Shown here piece by piece: positions 47,548-60,650 of a DNA stretch of 64,000 nt (position 1 is its first letter; each line of letters begins with the position of its first letter). The translations under genes were made by a program, and so were the position numbers. The notes below the pieces were generated by a model that saw only the letters and a program-made list of their open reading frames with translations, searched no databases and had not been told where the DNA came from. The stretch spans positions 1,302,001 through 1,366,000 of the forward strand of contig NZ_JAHQRJ010000001.1 in assembly GCF_019052805.1 (NCBI RefSeq), written 5' to 3'. The DNA is from Noviherbaspirillum sp. L7-7A (GTDB lineage Bacteria; Pseudomonadota; Gammaproteobacteria; Burkholderiales; Burkholderiaceae_D).

Positions 47548-48243
47548 CTACTCCAGCCGCCGCAACGCCTCCGACACCTCGCCCCGGAACCGCACCAGCT
47601 GTTCAAGCGACTGGCTGACCGGCATGAAGGCTGCCCATAGCATGTTGGTCAGCTGCCCCGCAGTGGTCTCGATATCGGGCTTGTTGCGGTTCACCATGTA
47701 ATCCCACAGCACATGCTCCATCGAGCCATAGACCATGTCGCGCAGCAGCGGCAACGGCATGTCCTGCCGGATTTCACCGTCACGTTGTGCTGCCGCAAGC
47801 ACCTTCATCAGCGGCGCGGTATAGCGCCGCTTGAGCTCGGCAATCAGGTCGGCGAATTCGGCATCGGCGCTGCGTCCTTCGGACAGCACCAGCTTGCACA
47901 TGCCGGTGCCGTCCTGCATCAGCGTGACCAGGTGCTTGTGCACCACGAAATGCAGCCGGGCCCGCGTGCCCACCACCAGCGGCACTTCCCGTTCCAGCAC
48001 CAGCGAGATCTCGTCATACCAGCCCTTGATCACCTGCATGCACAGGTCGCGCTTGCTGCTGAAGTAGGAAAACACCGTGGCTTCCGAAATGCCCAGTTCG
48101 CGCGCAATGTCGAGCGTGGTGGAGTTTTCATAGCCGTTGTCGGAAAAGACCTGGCGCGCCACGGCCAGGATCTCCCTGACGCGCCGCTCGGACCGGGTGC
48201 CCAGCACTTCGCGCTTGCGGCTGCCTTTCAATGGCGTATTCAT
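47548..48243 (-). CDS. TetR-family regulator next to the liu operon (LiuQ candidate)
   Basis: 231 residues. The TetR DNA-binding domain is at about 20-68, with recognition region TTLDIARELGISEATVFSYF followed by SSKRDL. The C-terminal ligand domain is not specific. It lies 39 bases downstream of the carboxylase alpha gene on the same strand and is probably cotranscribed. In betaproteobacteria leucine-degradation genes are reported to be under a TetR regulator (LiuQ) rather than the MerR-type LiuR, so this is the likely regulator. The effector would be an acyl-CoA intermediate. No operator was identified. Confidence 0.8.
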   Translation of the reverse strand: MNTPLKGSRKREVLGTRSERRVREILAVARQVFSDNGYENSTTLDIARELGISEATVFSYFSSKRDLCMQVIKGWYDEISLVLEREVPLVVGTRARLHFVVHKHLVTLMQDGTGMCKLVLSEGRSADAEFADLIAELKRRYTAPLMKVLAAAQRDGEIRQDMPLPLLRDMVYGSMEHVLWDYMVNRNKPDIETTAGQLTNMLWAAFMPVSQSLEQLVRFRGEVSEALRRLE

Positions 48244-48282
48244 GGAATGTCGTCTGGCTCCTGTAAGACGGGCACGGCGGTG

Positions 48283-50292
<2,010 letters not shown>

Positions 50293-50306
50293 GGTTTCTC
50301 CAGTTC

Positions 50307-51092
50307 TTATTCCAGCCAGGATGGCTTGCGCTTTTCAAGGAAGGAGCGCACGCCTTCGCGTCCCTGTTCCGATGCGCGGATGTCGGCAATGCGTACCACG
50401 GTGTTCTGCACCAGCGCGTCCGTCAGCGGCTGCGCCGCCACATCGTTGACCAGGCGCTTGGCCGCGGCCACGGCATCCGGACTGGCTGCCAGCAGCGACT
50501 TCAGCAGCGCGGCGACGGTGTCGTCCAGAACGTCGGCCGGCACGCATTCGTGCACCAGCCCCATGCGCTGCGCCGCCGCGGCCGAAAACCGTTCCGCCGT
50601 GATGAAGTAGCGGCGCGCTGCCTGCGCGCCCATGGCGCGGATCACGTAAGGCGATATCGTGGCCGGGATAAGGCCAAGCTTCACTTCCGACAAACAAAAG
50701 TGGGCCGCATCGGCCGCCACCACGATGTCGCAGGCAGTTGCCAGGCCCATGCCACCGGCATAGCAGTCGCCCTGCACTCGCGCCACCACCGGCTTGCCGC
50801 AGTCATGGATGGCGCGCAGCATCGCCGCCAGGCCTGCCGCATCGGCCAGGTTTTCCTCCCGGCTGTAGCCTGCCATCTTCTTCATCCAGTTCAGGTCGGC
50901 GCCGGCGCAGAAGGCCACGCCGCGCGCGGCCAGCACCACGGCGCGCACCGAGGCATCGGCATCCAGCGCCCTGAATGCCTGGGTCAGCTCGGCAATGCTG
51001 GTCTCGTTGAAGGCATTGCGCACGTCGGGCCGGTTCAGCCAGACGGTGGCAACCGCCTGCTCCTGCCGTATTTCCAGTGTCTGGTAATCCAT
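50307..51092 (-). CDS. liuC: Methylglutaconyl-CoA hydratase (enoyl-CoA hydratase family)
   Basis: 261 residues, the standard crotonase length. Oxyanion-hole segments: ARGVAFCAGADLNW (about 58-71) and QGDCYAGGMGLAT (about 107-119). It hydrates 3-methylglutaconyl-CoA to HMG-CoA. Assignment within the family relies on operon position between the carboxylase subunits (9 bases behind liuB, 14 before liuD). A ribosome site AGGAGAC precedes the ATG at 51092. Confidence 0.9.
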   Translation of the reverse strand: MDYQTLEIRQEQAVATVWLNRPDVRNAFNETSIAELTQAFRALDADASVRAVVLAARGVAFCAGADLNWMKKMAGYSREENLADAAGLAAMLRAIHDCGKPVVARVQGDCYAGGMGLATACDIVVAADAAHFCLSEVKLGLIPATISPYVIRAMGAQAARRYFITAERFSAAAAQRMGLVHECVPADVLDDTVAALLKSLLAASPDAVAAAKRLVNDVAAQPLTDALVQNTVVRIADIRASEQGREGVRSFLEKRKPSWLE

Positions 51093-51101
51093 CGCGTCTC
51101 C

Positions 51102-52709
51102 TTACATGCGGAACAGGCCGAACTTCGTCTCCGGCACCGGCGCATTCAGCGCGGCCGAGAGGCCCAGGCCCAGCACCATGCGGGTGTCGGCCGGATCGAT
51201 CACGCCATCGTCCCACAGCCGGGCGCTGGCATAGTAGGGATGGCCCTGGTGCTCATACTGCTCCTTGATCGGCGCCTTGAACGCGCCCTCTTCCTCGGCG
51301 CTCCAGCTGCCGCCGCGGGCCTCGATGCCGTCGCGCTTGACGGTGGCCAGCACGCTGGCTGCCTGTTCGCCGCCCATTACCGAAATGCGGGCATTGGGCC
51401 ACATCCAAAGGAAGCGCGGCGAGAATGCCCGGCCGCACATGCCATAGTTGCCGGCGCCAAAGCTGCCGCCGATGATCACGGTGAACTTGGGCACGGCGGC
51501 GGTGGCCACCGCGGTCACCATCTTTGCGCCATTCCTGGCAATGCCTTCATTCTCGTACTTGCGGCCGACCATGAAGCCGGTGATGTTCTGCAGGAAGACC
51601 AGCGGGATCTTGCGCTGGCAGCACAGCTCAATGAAGTGCGCGCCCTTCAGGGCCGACTCGGAAAACAGGATGCCGTTGTTGGCGATGATGCCAACCGGCA
51701 TGCCGAAGACATGCGCGAAGCCGCAGACCAGGGTGGTGCCGTAGCGCGCCTTGAATTCCTGGAACACGCTGCCGTCAACGATGCGGGCAATCACCTCGCG
51801 CACATCGAAGGGCTTCCTGGTATCGACCGGGATCACGCCGTACAACTCGTGGGCCGGATACTTCGGTTCCACCGCGTCGCGCAGCAGCATGTCGGGCGAC
51901 TTCTGCCGGTTCAGGTTGGAGACGATGGTGCGGGCCAGCGACAGCGCATGCAGGTCGTCCTTGGCGAGATGATCGACCACGCCCGAAAGGCGGGTATGCA
52001 CGTCGCCGCCGCCCAGGTCCTCGGCACTTACCACTTCGCCGGTAGCCGCCTTCACCAGCGGCGGACCGCCGAGGAAGATGGTGCCCTGTTCCTTGACGAT
52101 GATGGACTCGTCGCTCATCGCCGGCACATAGGCGCCGCCCGCGGTGCAGGAACCCATCACCACCGCGATCTGCGGTATGCCCTCGGCCGACATGTTGGCC
52201 TGGTTGTAGAAGATGCGGCCGAAGTGGTCGCGGTCGGGGAACACGTCGTCCTGGTTGGGCAGGTTGGCGCCGCCGGAGTCAACCAGGTAGATGCAGGGCA
52301 GCTTGTTCTGGATCGCGATTTCCTGCGCCCGCAGATGCTTCTTTACCGTCATCGGGTAGTAGGTGCCGCCCTTGACGGTGGCGTCGTTGCAGACGATCAC
52401 GCATTCGATGCCTGCCACGCGGCCAATGCCGGTGATGATGCCGGCCGACGGCGCGGCATTGTCGTACATCTCGTAGGCCGCGAGCTGCGACAGTTCGAGG
52501 AAAGGCGTGCCGGGGTCGAGCAACATCTGCACCCGGTCGCGCGGCAGCAGCTTGCCGCGGGCGGTGTGCTTGTCGCGTGCCGCGGCGCCGCCGCCCTGCG
52601 CGATGGCCGCGACCTTCTGCTTCAGGTCGTCGACCACGGCCCTCATGGCCGCGGCATTGGCCTGGAATTCCTCGGAGCGGGGATTGAGCTTGGATTCAAT
52701 GCTGTTCAT
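51102..52709 (-). CDS. liuB: Methylcrotonyl-CoA carboxylase, carboxyltransferase beta subunit
   Basis: 535 residues, the usual size. It has two crotonase-like carboxyltransferase lobes: [17 protein letters not shown] with [16 protein letters not shown] in the N-lobe, and [15 protein letters not shown] with [18 protein letters not shown] in the C-lobe. The NITGFMVG and GANLPNQ segments are typical of methylcrotonyl-CoA carboxylase rather than propionyl-CoA carboxylase. It transfers CO2 from carboxybiotin on LiuD. It starts 30 bases after liuA. Confidence 0.93.
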   Translation of the reverse strand: MNSIESKLNPRSEEFQANAAAMRAVVDDLKQKVAAIAQGGGAAARDKHTARGKLLPRDRVQMLLDPGTPFLELSQLAAYEMYDNAAPSAGIITGIGRVAGIECVIVCNDATVKGGTYYPMTVKKHLRAQEIAIQNKLPCIYLVDSGGANLPNQDDVFPDRDHFGRIFYNQANMSAEGIPQIAVVMGSCTAGGAYVPAMSDESIIVKEQGTIFLGGPPLVKAATGEVVSAEDLGGGDVHTRLSGVVDHLAKDDLHALSLARTIVSNLNRQKSPDMLLRDAVEPKYPAHELYGVIPVDTRKPFDVREVIARIVDGSVFQEFKARYGTTLVCGFAHVFGMPVGIIANNGILFSESALKGAHFIELCCQRKIPLVFLQNITGFMVGRKYENEGIARNGAKMVTAVATAAVPKFTVIIGGSFGAGNYGMCGRAFSPRFLWMWPNARISVMGGEQAASVLATVKRDGIEARGGSWSAEEEGAFKAPIKEQYEHQGHPYYASARLWDDGVIDPADTRMVLGLGLSAALNAPVPETKFGLFRM

Positions 52710-52739
52710 CGCGTCATTCTTCCTTAATGATTGTGCGGC

Positions 52740-53936
52740 TTACCGGGTCTCGGCAAACAGTTCGCGGCCGATCAGCATGCGGCGGATCTCGCTGGTGCCG
52801 GCGCCGATCTCGTAGAGCTTGGCGTCGCGCCACAGCCTGCCCACCGGATACTCGTTGATGTAGCCGTTGCCGCCCAGCGCCTGGATCGCCTCGCCCGCCA
52901 TCCAGGTTGCCTTCTCCGCCGAATACAGGATCGCGCCCGCCGCATCCTTCCTCAACGCGCGCACCGCCTCCGGCGTCCTGGCCCGGTCGCAGGCCTGGCC
53001 CACCGCATACACATACGCCCGGCAGGCCATCATCGTGGAATACATGTCGGCCAGCTTGCCCTGCATCAGCTGGAATTCCCCGATCGGCTGGCCAAACTGC
53101 TTCCGGTCATGCACATACGGCACCACCGCATCCATGCAGGCCGACATGATGCCCAGCGGCCCGCCCGACAATACCGTGCGCTCGTAGTCCAGCCCCGACA
53201 TCAGCACGTTCACGCCGCGCCCCAGCCCGCCCAGCACATTCTCGGCCGGCACCTCGCAGTCCCGGAACACCAGCTCGCCGGTGTGCGAGCCGCGCATGCC
53301 CAGCTTGTCGAGCTTCTGCGCCACCGAGAAGCCCTTGAAGTTCTTCTCGATCAGGAAGGCCGTCATGCCGCGCGGGCCAGCCTCGATATCGTTCTTGGCA
53401 TACACCACCAGCACGTCCGCATCCGGGCCGTTGGTGATCCACATCTTGCTGCCGTTGAGCACCCAGCGGTCGCCTTTGAAGTCGGCGCGCAGCTTCATCG
53501 ACACCACGTCCGAGCCGGCATTGGGTTCGGACATGGCCAGCGCGCCGACATGCTCGCCGGAGATGAGCCTAGGCAGGTACTTGGCCTTCTGCTCGTCGCT
53601 GCCGTTGCGGCGGATCTGGTTGACGCACAGGTTGGAATGGGCGCCGTAGGACAGGCCGACCGAGGCCGAGGCGCGCGAGATTTCCTCCATGGCCACGATG
53701 TGGGCCAGGTAGCCCATGGCGCTGCCGCCGTACTCTTCGTCCACCGTGATGCCCAGCAGGCCCAGCTCCCCCATCTTTTTCCACAGGTCCATCGGGAACT
53801 GGTCGGTGCGGTCGATCTCGGCGGCGCGCGGCGCAATCTGGTCCTGCGCGAACTGCTGCACCGTCTCGCGCAGCGCGGCGATATCTTCGCCATGGTCGAA
53901 GGTTAAACCCGGGAGATTGAGGAATGTTTGTGCCAT
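52740..53936 (-). CDS. liuA: Isovaleryl-CoA dehydrogenase
   Basis: 398 residues of the acyl-CoA dehydrogenase fold. The catalytic Glu lies in [15 protein letters not shown] (about residue 250), the position characteristic of isovaleryl-CoA dehydrogenases. The FAD-binding segments [11 protein letters not shown] and [20 protein letters not shown] are present. It oxidises isovaleryl-CoA to 3-methylcrotonyl-CoA, passing electrons to ETF. It is the first gene of the liuABCD operon. The 330-base gap to the divergent gene must contain the promoter. Confidence 0.94.
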   Translation of the reverse strand: MAQTFLNLPGLTFDHGEDIAALRETVQQFAQDQIAPRAAEIDRTDQFPMDLWKKMGELGLLGITVDEEYGGSAMGYLAHIVAMEEISRASASVGLSYGAHSNLCVNQIRRNGSDEQKAKYLPRLISGEHVGALAMSEPNAGSDVVSMKLRADFKGDRWVLNGSKMWITNGPDADVLVVYAKNDIEAGPRGMTAFLIEKNFKGFSVAQKLDKLGMRGSHTGELVFRDCEVPAENVLGGLGRGVNVLMSGLDYERTVLSGGPLGIMSACMDAVVPYVHDRKQFGQPIGEFQLMQGKLADMYSTMMACRAYVYAVGQACDRARTPEAVRALRKDAAGAILYSAEKATWMAGEAIQALGGNGYINEYPVGRLWRDAKLYEIGAGTSEIRRMLIGRELFAETR

Positions 53937-54265
53937 GACTGCGGTGTCCTGTGGTTAAAGGTGCGGGAATGCGGTCAGGCGCAACAAGCGAAGGTGACCG
54001 CACGGTTTTCTGAGTATAGCTCACAGAACTGAAATTTTGGCAGTAATCATTCGACAAAGATTCGCTTGCCATTAGGCTTTGATCGAACATACAATCGGCT
54101 GCACTTAATTGAGCCTTACTCAAAGATTGCCAGCCTACGATGTTTTCCGGCAAGGCGGCGCGGCTTGATTAACGCCTTGCGGCAACCATGCACGAGCGGC
54201 GGACAACAAGAACAGCGGCGCCGGTTTCGCATGACCCATCACACGCACATCAACGGAGACATTGC
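53937..54265. promoter_or_regulatory. Divergent control region between liuA and a binding-protein gene
   Basis: About 330 bases, relatively AT-rich in the middle (ACTGAAATTTTGGCAGTAAT). Both flanking genes read outward, so two promoters must be here. I found no pair of boxes good enough to name and no convincing palindrome for the TetR regulator. Confidence 0.5.
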
Positions 54266-55480
54266 ATGCACCAGTTCACCAGGACGCTCTGCGCGGCCGC
54301 CCTCATCGCAGCAGGCATCAGTTCGGCATCGGCCCAGGTCAGCGACGACGTCGTCAAGATCGGCATCCTGACCGACATGTCGGGCCTGTATTCCGACCTG
54401 TCCGGCAAGGGCTCGGTCGTGGCCGCCAAGATGGCCATCGACGACTTCGGCAAGACCGTGCTGGGCAAGCCGATCGAACTGGTCAGCGCCGACAGCCAGA
54501 ACAAGGCGGACGTCGCCTCGGCACGCGCCCGCGAATGGGTGGACCAGCAGAAGGTCGACGCGCTAATGGACCTGGTGCCGACCAACGTGGCGCTGGCGGT
54601 GATGGAAGTGGCGCAGCAGAAGAACAAGGTGGCCATCGTGGTGGGCTCGGCCTCCAGCACGGTGACCAATGAGAAATGCACCGCCACCAGTGCGCACTGG
54701 ATGTACGACACTTATTCCAGCTCGGTCGGCACCGGCCGCGCGCTGATGAAGCGCGGCGCCGACAGCTGGTATTTCCTCACTGCCGACTATGCCTTCGGCA
54801 AGTCGCTGGAAAAGGATGTGTCGGATGTCGTGGCCGCCGGCGGCGGCAAGGTGCTGGGTTCGGTGCGTCATCCGCTCAATGCCAGCGACTTCTCCTCCTT
54901 CCTGCTGCAGGCACAGACCTCCAAGGCCAAGGTCATTGGCCTCGCCAATGCCGGCGGCGACACGGTCAATGCGGTCAAGCAGGCGGGCGAATTCGGCATC
55001 GCCTCCAAGGGGCAGCTGGTGGCGCCTCTACTGATGTTCATCAGCGACGTGCATGCGATTGGCCTGAACTATGCCCAGGACATGTACCTGACCGAAGGCT
55101 TTTACTGGGATACCAATAACGAGACCCGCGCCTGGTCGCGCCGCTTTTTCGAGATCCAGAAAAAGATGCCCACCATGGCGCAGGCCGGCATGTATTCCGC
55201 GGTCACCCATTACCTGAAGGCGATCAAGGCCGCAGGCACCGATGAAACCGGCGCGGTGATGAAGAAGATGCGCGAGCTGCCGATTTCCGACGTGGTGATT
55301 CCCAAGGGCACGCTGCGCGCCGATGGCCGCGTGGTGCATGACATGCTGCTGTTGCAAGTGAAGAAACCGGCCGAGTCCAAGGCGCCATGGGACTACTACA
55401 AGGTCATCGGCACCGTGCCCGGCAATGAAGCATTCCGGCCGCTGGCCCAGTCCGGCTGCCCGCTGGTCAGGCAGCAGTAA
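54266..55480 (+). CDS. ABC transporter substrate-binding protein, branched-chain amino acid type
   Basis: 404 residues. The signal peptide ends AGISSASAQ, and the mature protein starts [20 protein letters not shown], the usual opening of Peripla_BP_6 (LivK-like) proteins. Two-lobe repeats such as [19 protein letters not shown] are visible. It binds an amino or organic acid in the periplasm. No permease or ATPase gene lies beside it, so it is an orphan binding protein. It is divergent from the leucine operon and followed 73 bases later by an acyl-CoA ligase, suggesting a role in uptake of branched-chain or related acids. Confidence 0.88.
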   Translation: MHQFTRTLCAAALIAAGISSASAQVSDDVVKIGILTDMSGLYSDLSGKGSVVAAKMAIDDFGKTVLGKPIELVSADSQNKADVASARAREWVDQQKVDALMDLVPTNVALAVMEVAQQKNKVAIVVGSASSTVTNEKCTATSAHWMYDTYSSSVGTGRALMKRGADSWYFLTADYAFGKSLEKDVSDVVAAGGGKVLGSVRHPLNASDFSSFLLQAQTSKAKVIGLANAGGDTVNAVKQAGEFGIASKGQLVAPLLMFISDVHAIGLNYAQDMYLTEGFYWDTNNETRAWSRRFFEIQKKMPTMAQAGMYSAVTHYLKAIKAAGTDETGAVMKKMRELPISDVVIPKGTLRADGRVVHDMLLLQVKKPAESKAPWDYYKVIGTVPGNEAFRPLAQSGCPLVRQQ

Positions 55481-55553
55481 GGTTTTTTTGCAATGCTGGG
55501 CGGGCCGTGCATGCCGCGCGGCCTTTACTGGCAATGGATCACAGGAGATTTTC

Positions 55554-57233
55554 ATGCAGCAGGCAAGCTACGTCCACGGCGCCTATGATGTGCCGTTGAT
55601 CGGCGAGACAATCGGCGCCTTCCTGGACGGCGTGGCAGAGCGCCATGGCGACCAGCCCGCATTGGTGGTAGCGCATCAGAACGTGCGCTGGACATACCGG
55701 CAATTCCACGAGCGCGTCAACCGGCTCGCTGCCGGTTTGCAAAAGCTCGGCTTGAACCCCGGCGACCGGATCGGCATCTGGGCGCAGAACTGCGCCGAAT
55801 GGGTGCTGACCCAGTTCGCCACTGCCAAGGCCGGCCTGGTAATGGTCAACATCAACCCGGCCTATCGCCGCTCCGAACTGGAATATGTGCTGGACAAGGT
55901 GCAGTGCAGCGCGCTGATCCTCTCGCCCAGCTTCAAGACCAGCGACTACATCGGAATGCTGCAGGACGTGGTGCCTGAAATTCATCACAGCGCGCCGGGT
56001 GCGCTGAAGTCGGCGCGGCTGCCGCATCTGCGACATGTGATCCGGCTGGGCAAGGACAACACGCCCGGCATGCTGAACTTCGATGCGGTGCTGGAATCGG
56101 CAAGCGCCGACGACCTGGAACAGATGGAGCGCGTCGCCGCCACCCTGCAGTTCGATGATGCGGTCAATATCCAGTTCACCTCCGGCACCACCGGCGCGCC
56201 CAAGGGCGCGACGCTGACCCATCACAACATCCTCAATAACGGCTTCTTCATCGGCGAGGCAATGCGCCTGACCGAGAAGGACAGGCTATGCATCCCTGTG
56301 CCGCTGTATCACTGCTTCGGCATGGTACTGGGCAACCTGGCCTGCGTGACTCATGGCGCGGCGATGATCTATCCCGGCGAAGGCTTCGACGCCAAGGCGG
56401 TGCTCGACACGGTGCAGTCGGAAAAATGCACCGGCCTGCACGGCGTGCCGACCATGTTCATCGCCATCCTTGACCATCCCGACTTTGCCAGCTATGACCT
56501 CTCCGGCCTGCGCACCGGCATCATGGCCGGCTCGCCCTGCCCGATCCAGGTGATGACGCGGGTCATCGAGCAGATGCACATGAAGGAAATCACGATTGCC
56601 TACGGCATGACCGAGACATCGCCGGTGAGCTTTCAGAGCTCGGTGGACGATCCGGTCGACCTGCGAGTATCCACCGTAGGCCGGGTGCATCCACACCTGG
56701 AAGTCAAGATCGTCGACGCCGACGGCCGCATCGTGCCGCGCGGCGAAAAGGGTGAACTGCTGACCCGCGGCTACTCGGTGATGCTGGGCTACTGGGGCGA
56801 CGAGGAAAAGACCCGCGAAGCGATTGATTCGGCGCGCTGGATGCACACCGGCGACCTGGCCGTAATCGACGACAACGGCTTCTGCAGCATCGTCGGCCGC
56901 TCCAAGGACATGGTGATCCGCGGCGGCGAGAACATCTATCCCCGCGAGGTGGAGGAATATCTCTACCGCCATCCCAAAGTGCTGGACGTGCAATGTGTCG
57001 GCGTGCCGGACCCGAAATATGGCGAGGAACTATGCGCCTGCATCATCCTGCGGCCGGGCATGCAGGCGGATGCGGATGAGATCCGGGCTTTCTGCAATGG
57101 GCAAATCGCGCATTACAAGATCCCGCGCTATGTGCGTTTCGTGGAAACCTTCCCGATGACGGTGACGGGGAAGATACAGAAATTCATGCTCCGCAAGCAG
57201 GTGGCAACGGATCTGGGGCTGGGGGCGGAGTAA
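55554..57233 (+). CDS. AMP-binding acyl-CoA synthetase
   Basis: 559 residues of the ANL superfamily. Visible are the P-loop-like [16 protein letters not shown] (about 207-222), YGMTETSP (about 349), the hinge region [11 protein letters not shown], and the C-terminal catalytic Lys in [10 protein letters not shown]. It activates a carboxylic acid as acyl-AMP and then acyl-CoA. Sequence suggests a medium- or branched-chain acyl substrate; the proximity to the leucine/isovalerate operon and a binding protein fits a short branched acid. The start at 55554 has ACAGGAGA upstream. Ends at a strong terminator. Confidence 0.87.
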   Translation: MQQASYVHGAYDVPLIGETIGAFLDGVAERHGDQPALVVAHQNVRWTYRQFHERVNRLAAGLQKLGLNPGDRIGIWAQNCAEWVLTQFATAKAGLVMVNINPAYRRSELEYVLDKVQCSALILSPSFKTSDYIGMLQDVVPEIHHSAPGALKSARLPHLRHVIRLGKDNTPGMLNFDAVLESASADDLEQMERVAATLQFDDAVNIQFTSGTTGAPKGATLTHHNILNNGFFIGEAMRLTEKDRLCIPVPLYHCFGMVLGNLACVTHGAAMIYPGEGFDAKAVLDTVQSEKCTGLHGVPTMFIAILDHPDFASYDLSGLRTGIMAGSPCPIQVMTRVIEQMHMKEITIAYGMTETSPVSFQSSVDDPVDLRVSTVGRVHPHLEVKIVDADGRIVPRGEKGELLTRGYSVMLGYWGDEEKTREAIDSARWMHTGDLAVIDDNGFCSIVGRSKDMVIRGGENIYPREVEEYLYRHPKVLDVQCVGVPDPKYGEELCACIILRPGMQADADEIRAFCNGQIAHYKIPRYVRFVETFPMTVTGKIQKFMLRKQVATDLGLGAE

Positions 57234-57253
57234 CGCTAACCACTGGCACCGCG

Positions 57254-57287
57254 GCACGCATGCAGTGATGCATGCGTGCTTTTATTT
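57254..57287 (+). terminator. Rho-independent terminator of the acyl-CoA synthetase gene
   Basis: GCACGCATGCA (57254-57264) and TGCATGCGTGC (57269-57279) form an 11-bp stem with a GTGA loop, followed by TTTTATTT. Confidence 0.92.
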
Positions 57288-57383
57288 CTCCGAAATTACC
57301 TAGGATGCAATGCAATCCAGTCCGACTATTACATCCTTGTAGCAGAGAAGTTCAAGCGTGGAGAGCCAATCTCCAACGCCCCA

Positions 57384-57725
57384 TCAAATTTCTTCCTCCG
57401 GCAGCCGCTTCGGGCTTTCCTGCCTGTGCCCCTGCACCTTGCCCTTGATCTTCTGCACCTGGCGCTCCAGCTTGTCGACCATCAGGTCGATCGCTGCATA
57501 CAGGTTTTCCGCATAGCTTTCGGCATGAATCACGTCGCCCTTGATGCGCAGGTTTGCTTCCGCGCGCTGACGCTTTTCCTTCTCTGCAGGCGCTTCGACG
57601 CCAAGGATCACGGCCACGTCGATGACCTGATCAAAATGGCTCACAACGCGGTCCAGCTTGGTTTCCACATACTCCCGGATCGCGGGAGTCAGGTCGATGT
57701 GGTGTCCGGTAATCAATACATTCAT
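57384..57725 (-). CDS. hpf: Ribosome hibernation promoting factor Hpf
   Basis: 113 residues, short-form HPF/YfiA family (sigma-54 modulation protein). The start MNVLITGHHIDLTPAIREYV and the segment AEANLRIKGDVIHAESYAENLYAAIDLM are typical (family core at 3-100); a short charged tail follows. It binds 30S and promotes 100S dimers at low growth. In most relatives this gene follows rpoN; here rpoN is not adjacent, so this is either a moved gene or an extra copy. It stands alone, with a GAGAA ribosome site before the ATG at 57725. Confidence 0.9.
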   Translation of the reverse strand: MNVLITGHHIDLTPAIREYVETKLDRVVSHFDQVIDVAVILGVEAPAEKEKRQRAEANLRIKGDVIHAESYAENLYAAIDLMVDKLERQVQKIKGKVQGHRQESPKRLPEEEI

Positions 57726-58063
57726 GAAGTTCTCCTATTCCAATCTGGAGCAAGTAGGAGTTGAACCCATGGAATAGGTTCATCCCGCTTGCCCTACTGC
57801 TTGATGAAAGGCAAATCGTTTTCTGAAATACAGATTCCATGATCAGAACCGGCAATTCGCCTCTTCACCATGGGCGGCAACGCAGACGTTGTCAAGCCAG
57901 GATTTGGCACTACCGGGCGCTATCCCATCCCTGGGTGCAAGCGGCATCAGGAAAGTACCTCTTCTCCCGCAACCAGGCCATCCTTCCTCTGCCCCTTGCA
58001 TCCGGCAGCCCCGGTTGTACACTGACCGGCATACCTCGGAACGGAAGCCTTCGCGCAAGGGCT

Positions 58064-60640
58064 ATGGACATCCAGCAACACGAGCGGCGTCGACTCGAAT
58101 TTCTGCTGTCGCTGGACGTGCTCGATACCGACCCCGAAGAAGCGTTCGACCGTATTGCCGAGTCCGCGGCCAGCCTTTGCAATACGCCGATGGCTGCCAT
58201 TACCTTGCTGGACGAGCAGCGCCAATGGTTCAAGTCTTCGGTCGGGCTTGAACTGAAGCAGACGGAAAGATCAATCGCTTTCTGTGACCAGACGATACGC
58301 GGCAGCCAGCCATTCATCGTCACCAATGCAGCCGAGCATCCGCTATTTGCGGGCAACCCTCTGGTCACGGGTCCTCCGGGGCTGCGCTTCTATGCCGGCT
58401 GCCCGCTGATTTCCCGCAACGGCTATGCACTTGGCGCGCTGGCGGTGATGGACACGGTGCCGCGCACGCTGGACGAAACCCGCATCCGCATGCTGCGCAT
58501 GCTGGCGGACCAGATCATGGTGCTGATCGAGCTGCGCCAGCGCAATCGCGAGCTGGAACGCACCGCTGCAGAATTGCGCTGGATGAACCAGGAAGTCAGG
58601 CAGTTCTCGGACCATCTGAAGCAGGCGCAGCGCATTGCCGGCATAGGTAGCTGGGAAGTGCGACTCGGCACCGGCCGCCTGCACGGCACGGAAGAGTTCT
58701 ACGCCATCCTCGGCATGCCCGCAAGGGTGGGCGGCACCATGACAACAAAGGCCTTGATCGCAAGGGTGCCCGAACCCGATCGCGTTCGTCTGCTGCGGCG
58801 TTTGCGTGCCATGGTGCGTGATCGCAAGCCCATGCAGCTGGAACACCGCATCGTGACGGAAAACGGCGGAATTAGTTACGTCATGCAGCGGGCGGAACTG
58901 CGCGACGAGAACGATGGCGCCACCATCGCGGGCACGATGCAGGACATCACGCAGCATAGGCTGAGCCAGGAAAAATTAAGGCTTTTCCATACCTGCATGT
59001 CACGCGTCAACGAGGTGGTGATGATTACCGACGCCAGCCCGCTTGATGAGCCGGGTCCGCGGGTGGTGTTCGTCAACGACGCCTTCGAGCGCCTGACCGG
59101 TTACACGGCACAGGACATACTCGGCCGTTCCCCGCGCCTGCTGCAGGGTCCGGAGACCAGCCGGGCCGAGCTCGATCGTATCCGTGCAGCGCTGGAGCGT
59201 GGCGAGCCGGTCTATAGCGAAGTCGTCAACTATGGGAAGCAGCGCCAGCAGTACTGGCTGGCGCTGACCATCAGTCCCATTGCGGATGACGGCGGCAAGA
59301 TCAGCCACTTCGTCTCGATCCAGCGCGACATCACCAAAGGCAAGCTCGCCGAGCAGCAGATCGAACAGCTCGCCTTCTATGATCCGCTGACGCGCCTGCC
59401 CAACCGGCGCCTGCTGCTGGACCGTTTGCGGCTAGCGCTGAATGCCGTCAAGCGCAGCGGCCGGACCGGTGCGCTGCTGTTCATCGACCTCGACAACTTC
59501 AAGAGCCTCAATGACACGCTGGGGCATGACAAGGGGGACCGCCTGCTGGAGGCGGTCGCGCGCCGTCTGGAAGGCTGCGTGCGCAAGTCCAATACCGTGG
59601 CACGCCTCGGCGGCGATGAGTTCGTGATCATGATCGAGGACATTGCAGCCGACCCGGTCATGGCCGCTACGCATGCAGAACTGGTGGTGCGCAAGATCCT
59701 GAATGCATTTACCCGGCGCTTCGAGCTGAACGGCATCGAGTATCACTGCACGCCCAGCGTGGGCGTAGCCCTGTTCGACCGGCACATCAACGCGGTCGAT
59801 GAATTGCTCAAGCAGGCCGATCTGGCGATGTACCATGCCAAGGCGCTGGGCCGCAATACGGCCTGTTTCTTCGATCCCGACATGCAATCGGCGATCAATG
59901 CGCGGGTGGCGCTGGAGCGTGAACTGCGCGCGGCACTCCATCAGCATCAGTTCGAGCTGCATTACCAGCCGCAGGTCGACAGCGGCGGCCACATCGTTGG
60001 TTACGAGGCGCTGATCCGCTGGCGGCATCCGCGTCATGGCCTCGTTTATCCGCAGGCCTTCATACCGCTGGCCGAAGAGACCGGGCTGATCAGGGGGATT
60101 GGCCGCTGGGTATTGCAAAGCGCCTGCAGACAACTGGCCAACTGGTCGGCGCGACCGGACCATGCGCACCTGACGATTTCGGTCAATGTAAGCGCTGGCC
60201 AGTTCGGGCATGCGGAATTCATGCAACAGGTGCTGGCTGCAATTGCTTCCACGGGCGCCGATCCCTTCCTGCTCAAGCTTGAACTGACGGAAAGCGTGCT
60301 GGTGAAGAACCCGGATGACACCATCGCCAAGATGGCAGGCCTGAAGGACCATGGAATACGCTTTGCACTGGATGACTTCGGGACCGGCTATTCATCATTG
60401 TCCTATCTGAAGCGGCTGCCTCTGAACCAGATCAAGATCGACCAATCCTTCGTCAGGGACGTGCTGGTGGATGCGAACGACGCCGCGATTGTGCGAACCA
60501 TACTTGCGCTGGGCCAGATACTCGGGCTGGATGTGATCGCCGAAGGCGTCGAGGTCGAAGCGCAACGCGAATTCCTCGCACGCCATGGCTGCCATGGCTA
60601 TCAGGGTTATCTGTTCGGCCACGCGCGCCGGGTGGCCTGA
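58064..60640 (+). CDS. Cyclic di-GMP protein with GAF-PAS-PAS-GGDEF-EAL domains
   Basis: 858 residues, no membrane helix. Order: GAF (about 15-160, with SIAFCDQTIRGSQPFIV), two PAS-type sensors (about 195-300 and 310-425; the second has VFVNDAFERLTGYTAQDILG), GGDEF (about 440-600, intact RLGGDEFVIM) and EAL (about 610-855, with YEALIRW, ELTESVLV, DDFGTGYSSLSYLKRLP and DVIAEGVE). Both catalytic motifs look intact, so it could make or break c-di-GMP; which dominates is open. The start ATG at 58064 gives MDIQQHERRRLEFL, a typical GAF-linked N-terminus. It is a single gene. Confidence 0.9.
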   Translation: MDIQQHERRRLEFLLSLDVLDTDPEEAFDRIAESAASLCNTPMAAITLLDEQRQWFKSSVGLELKQTERSIAFCDQTIRGSQPFIVTNAAEHPLFAGNPLVTGPPGLRFYAGCPLISRNGYALGALAVMDTVPRTLDETRIRMLRMLADQIMVLIELRQRNRELERTAAELRWMNQEVRQFSDHLKQAQRIAGIGSWEVRLGTGRLHGTEEFYAILGMPARVGGTMTTKALIARVPEPDRVRLLRRLRAMVRDRKPMQLEHRIVTENGGISYVMQRAELRDENDGATIAGTMQDITQHRLSQEKLRLFHTCMSRVNEVVMITDASPLDEPGPRVVFVNDAFERLTGYTAQDILGRSPRLLQGPETSRAELDRIRAALERGEPVYSEVVNYGKQRQQYWLALTISPIADDGGKISHFVSIQRDITKGKLAEQQIEQLAFYDPLTRLPNRRLLLDRLRLALNAVKRSGRTGALLFIDLDNFKSLNDTLGHDKGDRLLEAVARRLEGCVRKSNTVARLGGDEFVIMIEDIAADPVMAATHAELVVRKILNAFTRRFELNGIEYHCTPSVGVALFDRHINAVDELLKQADLAMYHAKALGRNTACFFDPDMQSAINARVALERELRAALHQHQFELHYQPQVDSGGHIVGYEALIRWRHPRHGLVYPQAFIPLAEETGLIRGIGRWVLQSACRQLANWSARPDHAHLTISVNVSAGQFGHAEFMQQVLAAIASTGADPFLLKLELTESVLVKNPDDTIAKMAGLKDHGIRFALDDFGTGYSSLSYLKRLPLNQIKIDQSFVRDVLVDANDAAIVRTILALGQILGLDVIAEGVEVEAQREFLARHGCHGYQGYLFGHARRVA

Positions 60641-60650
60641 CGCTCCATGG

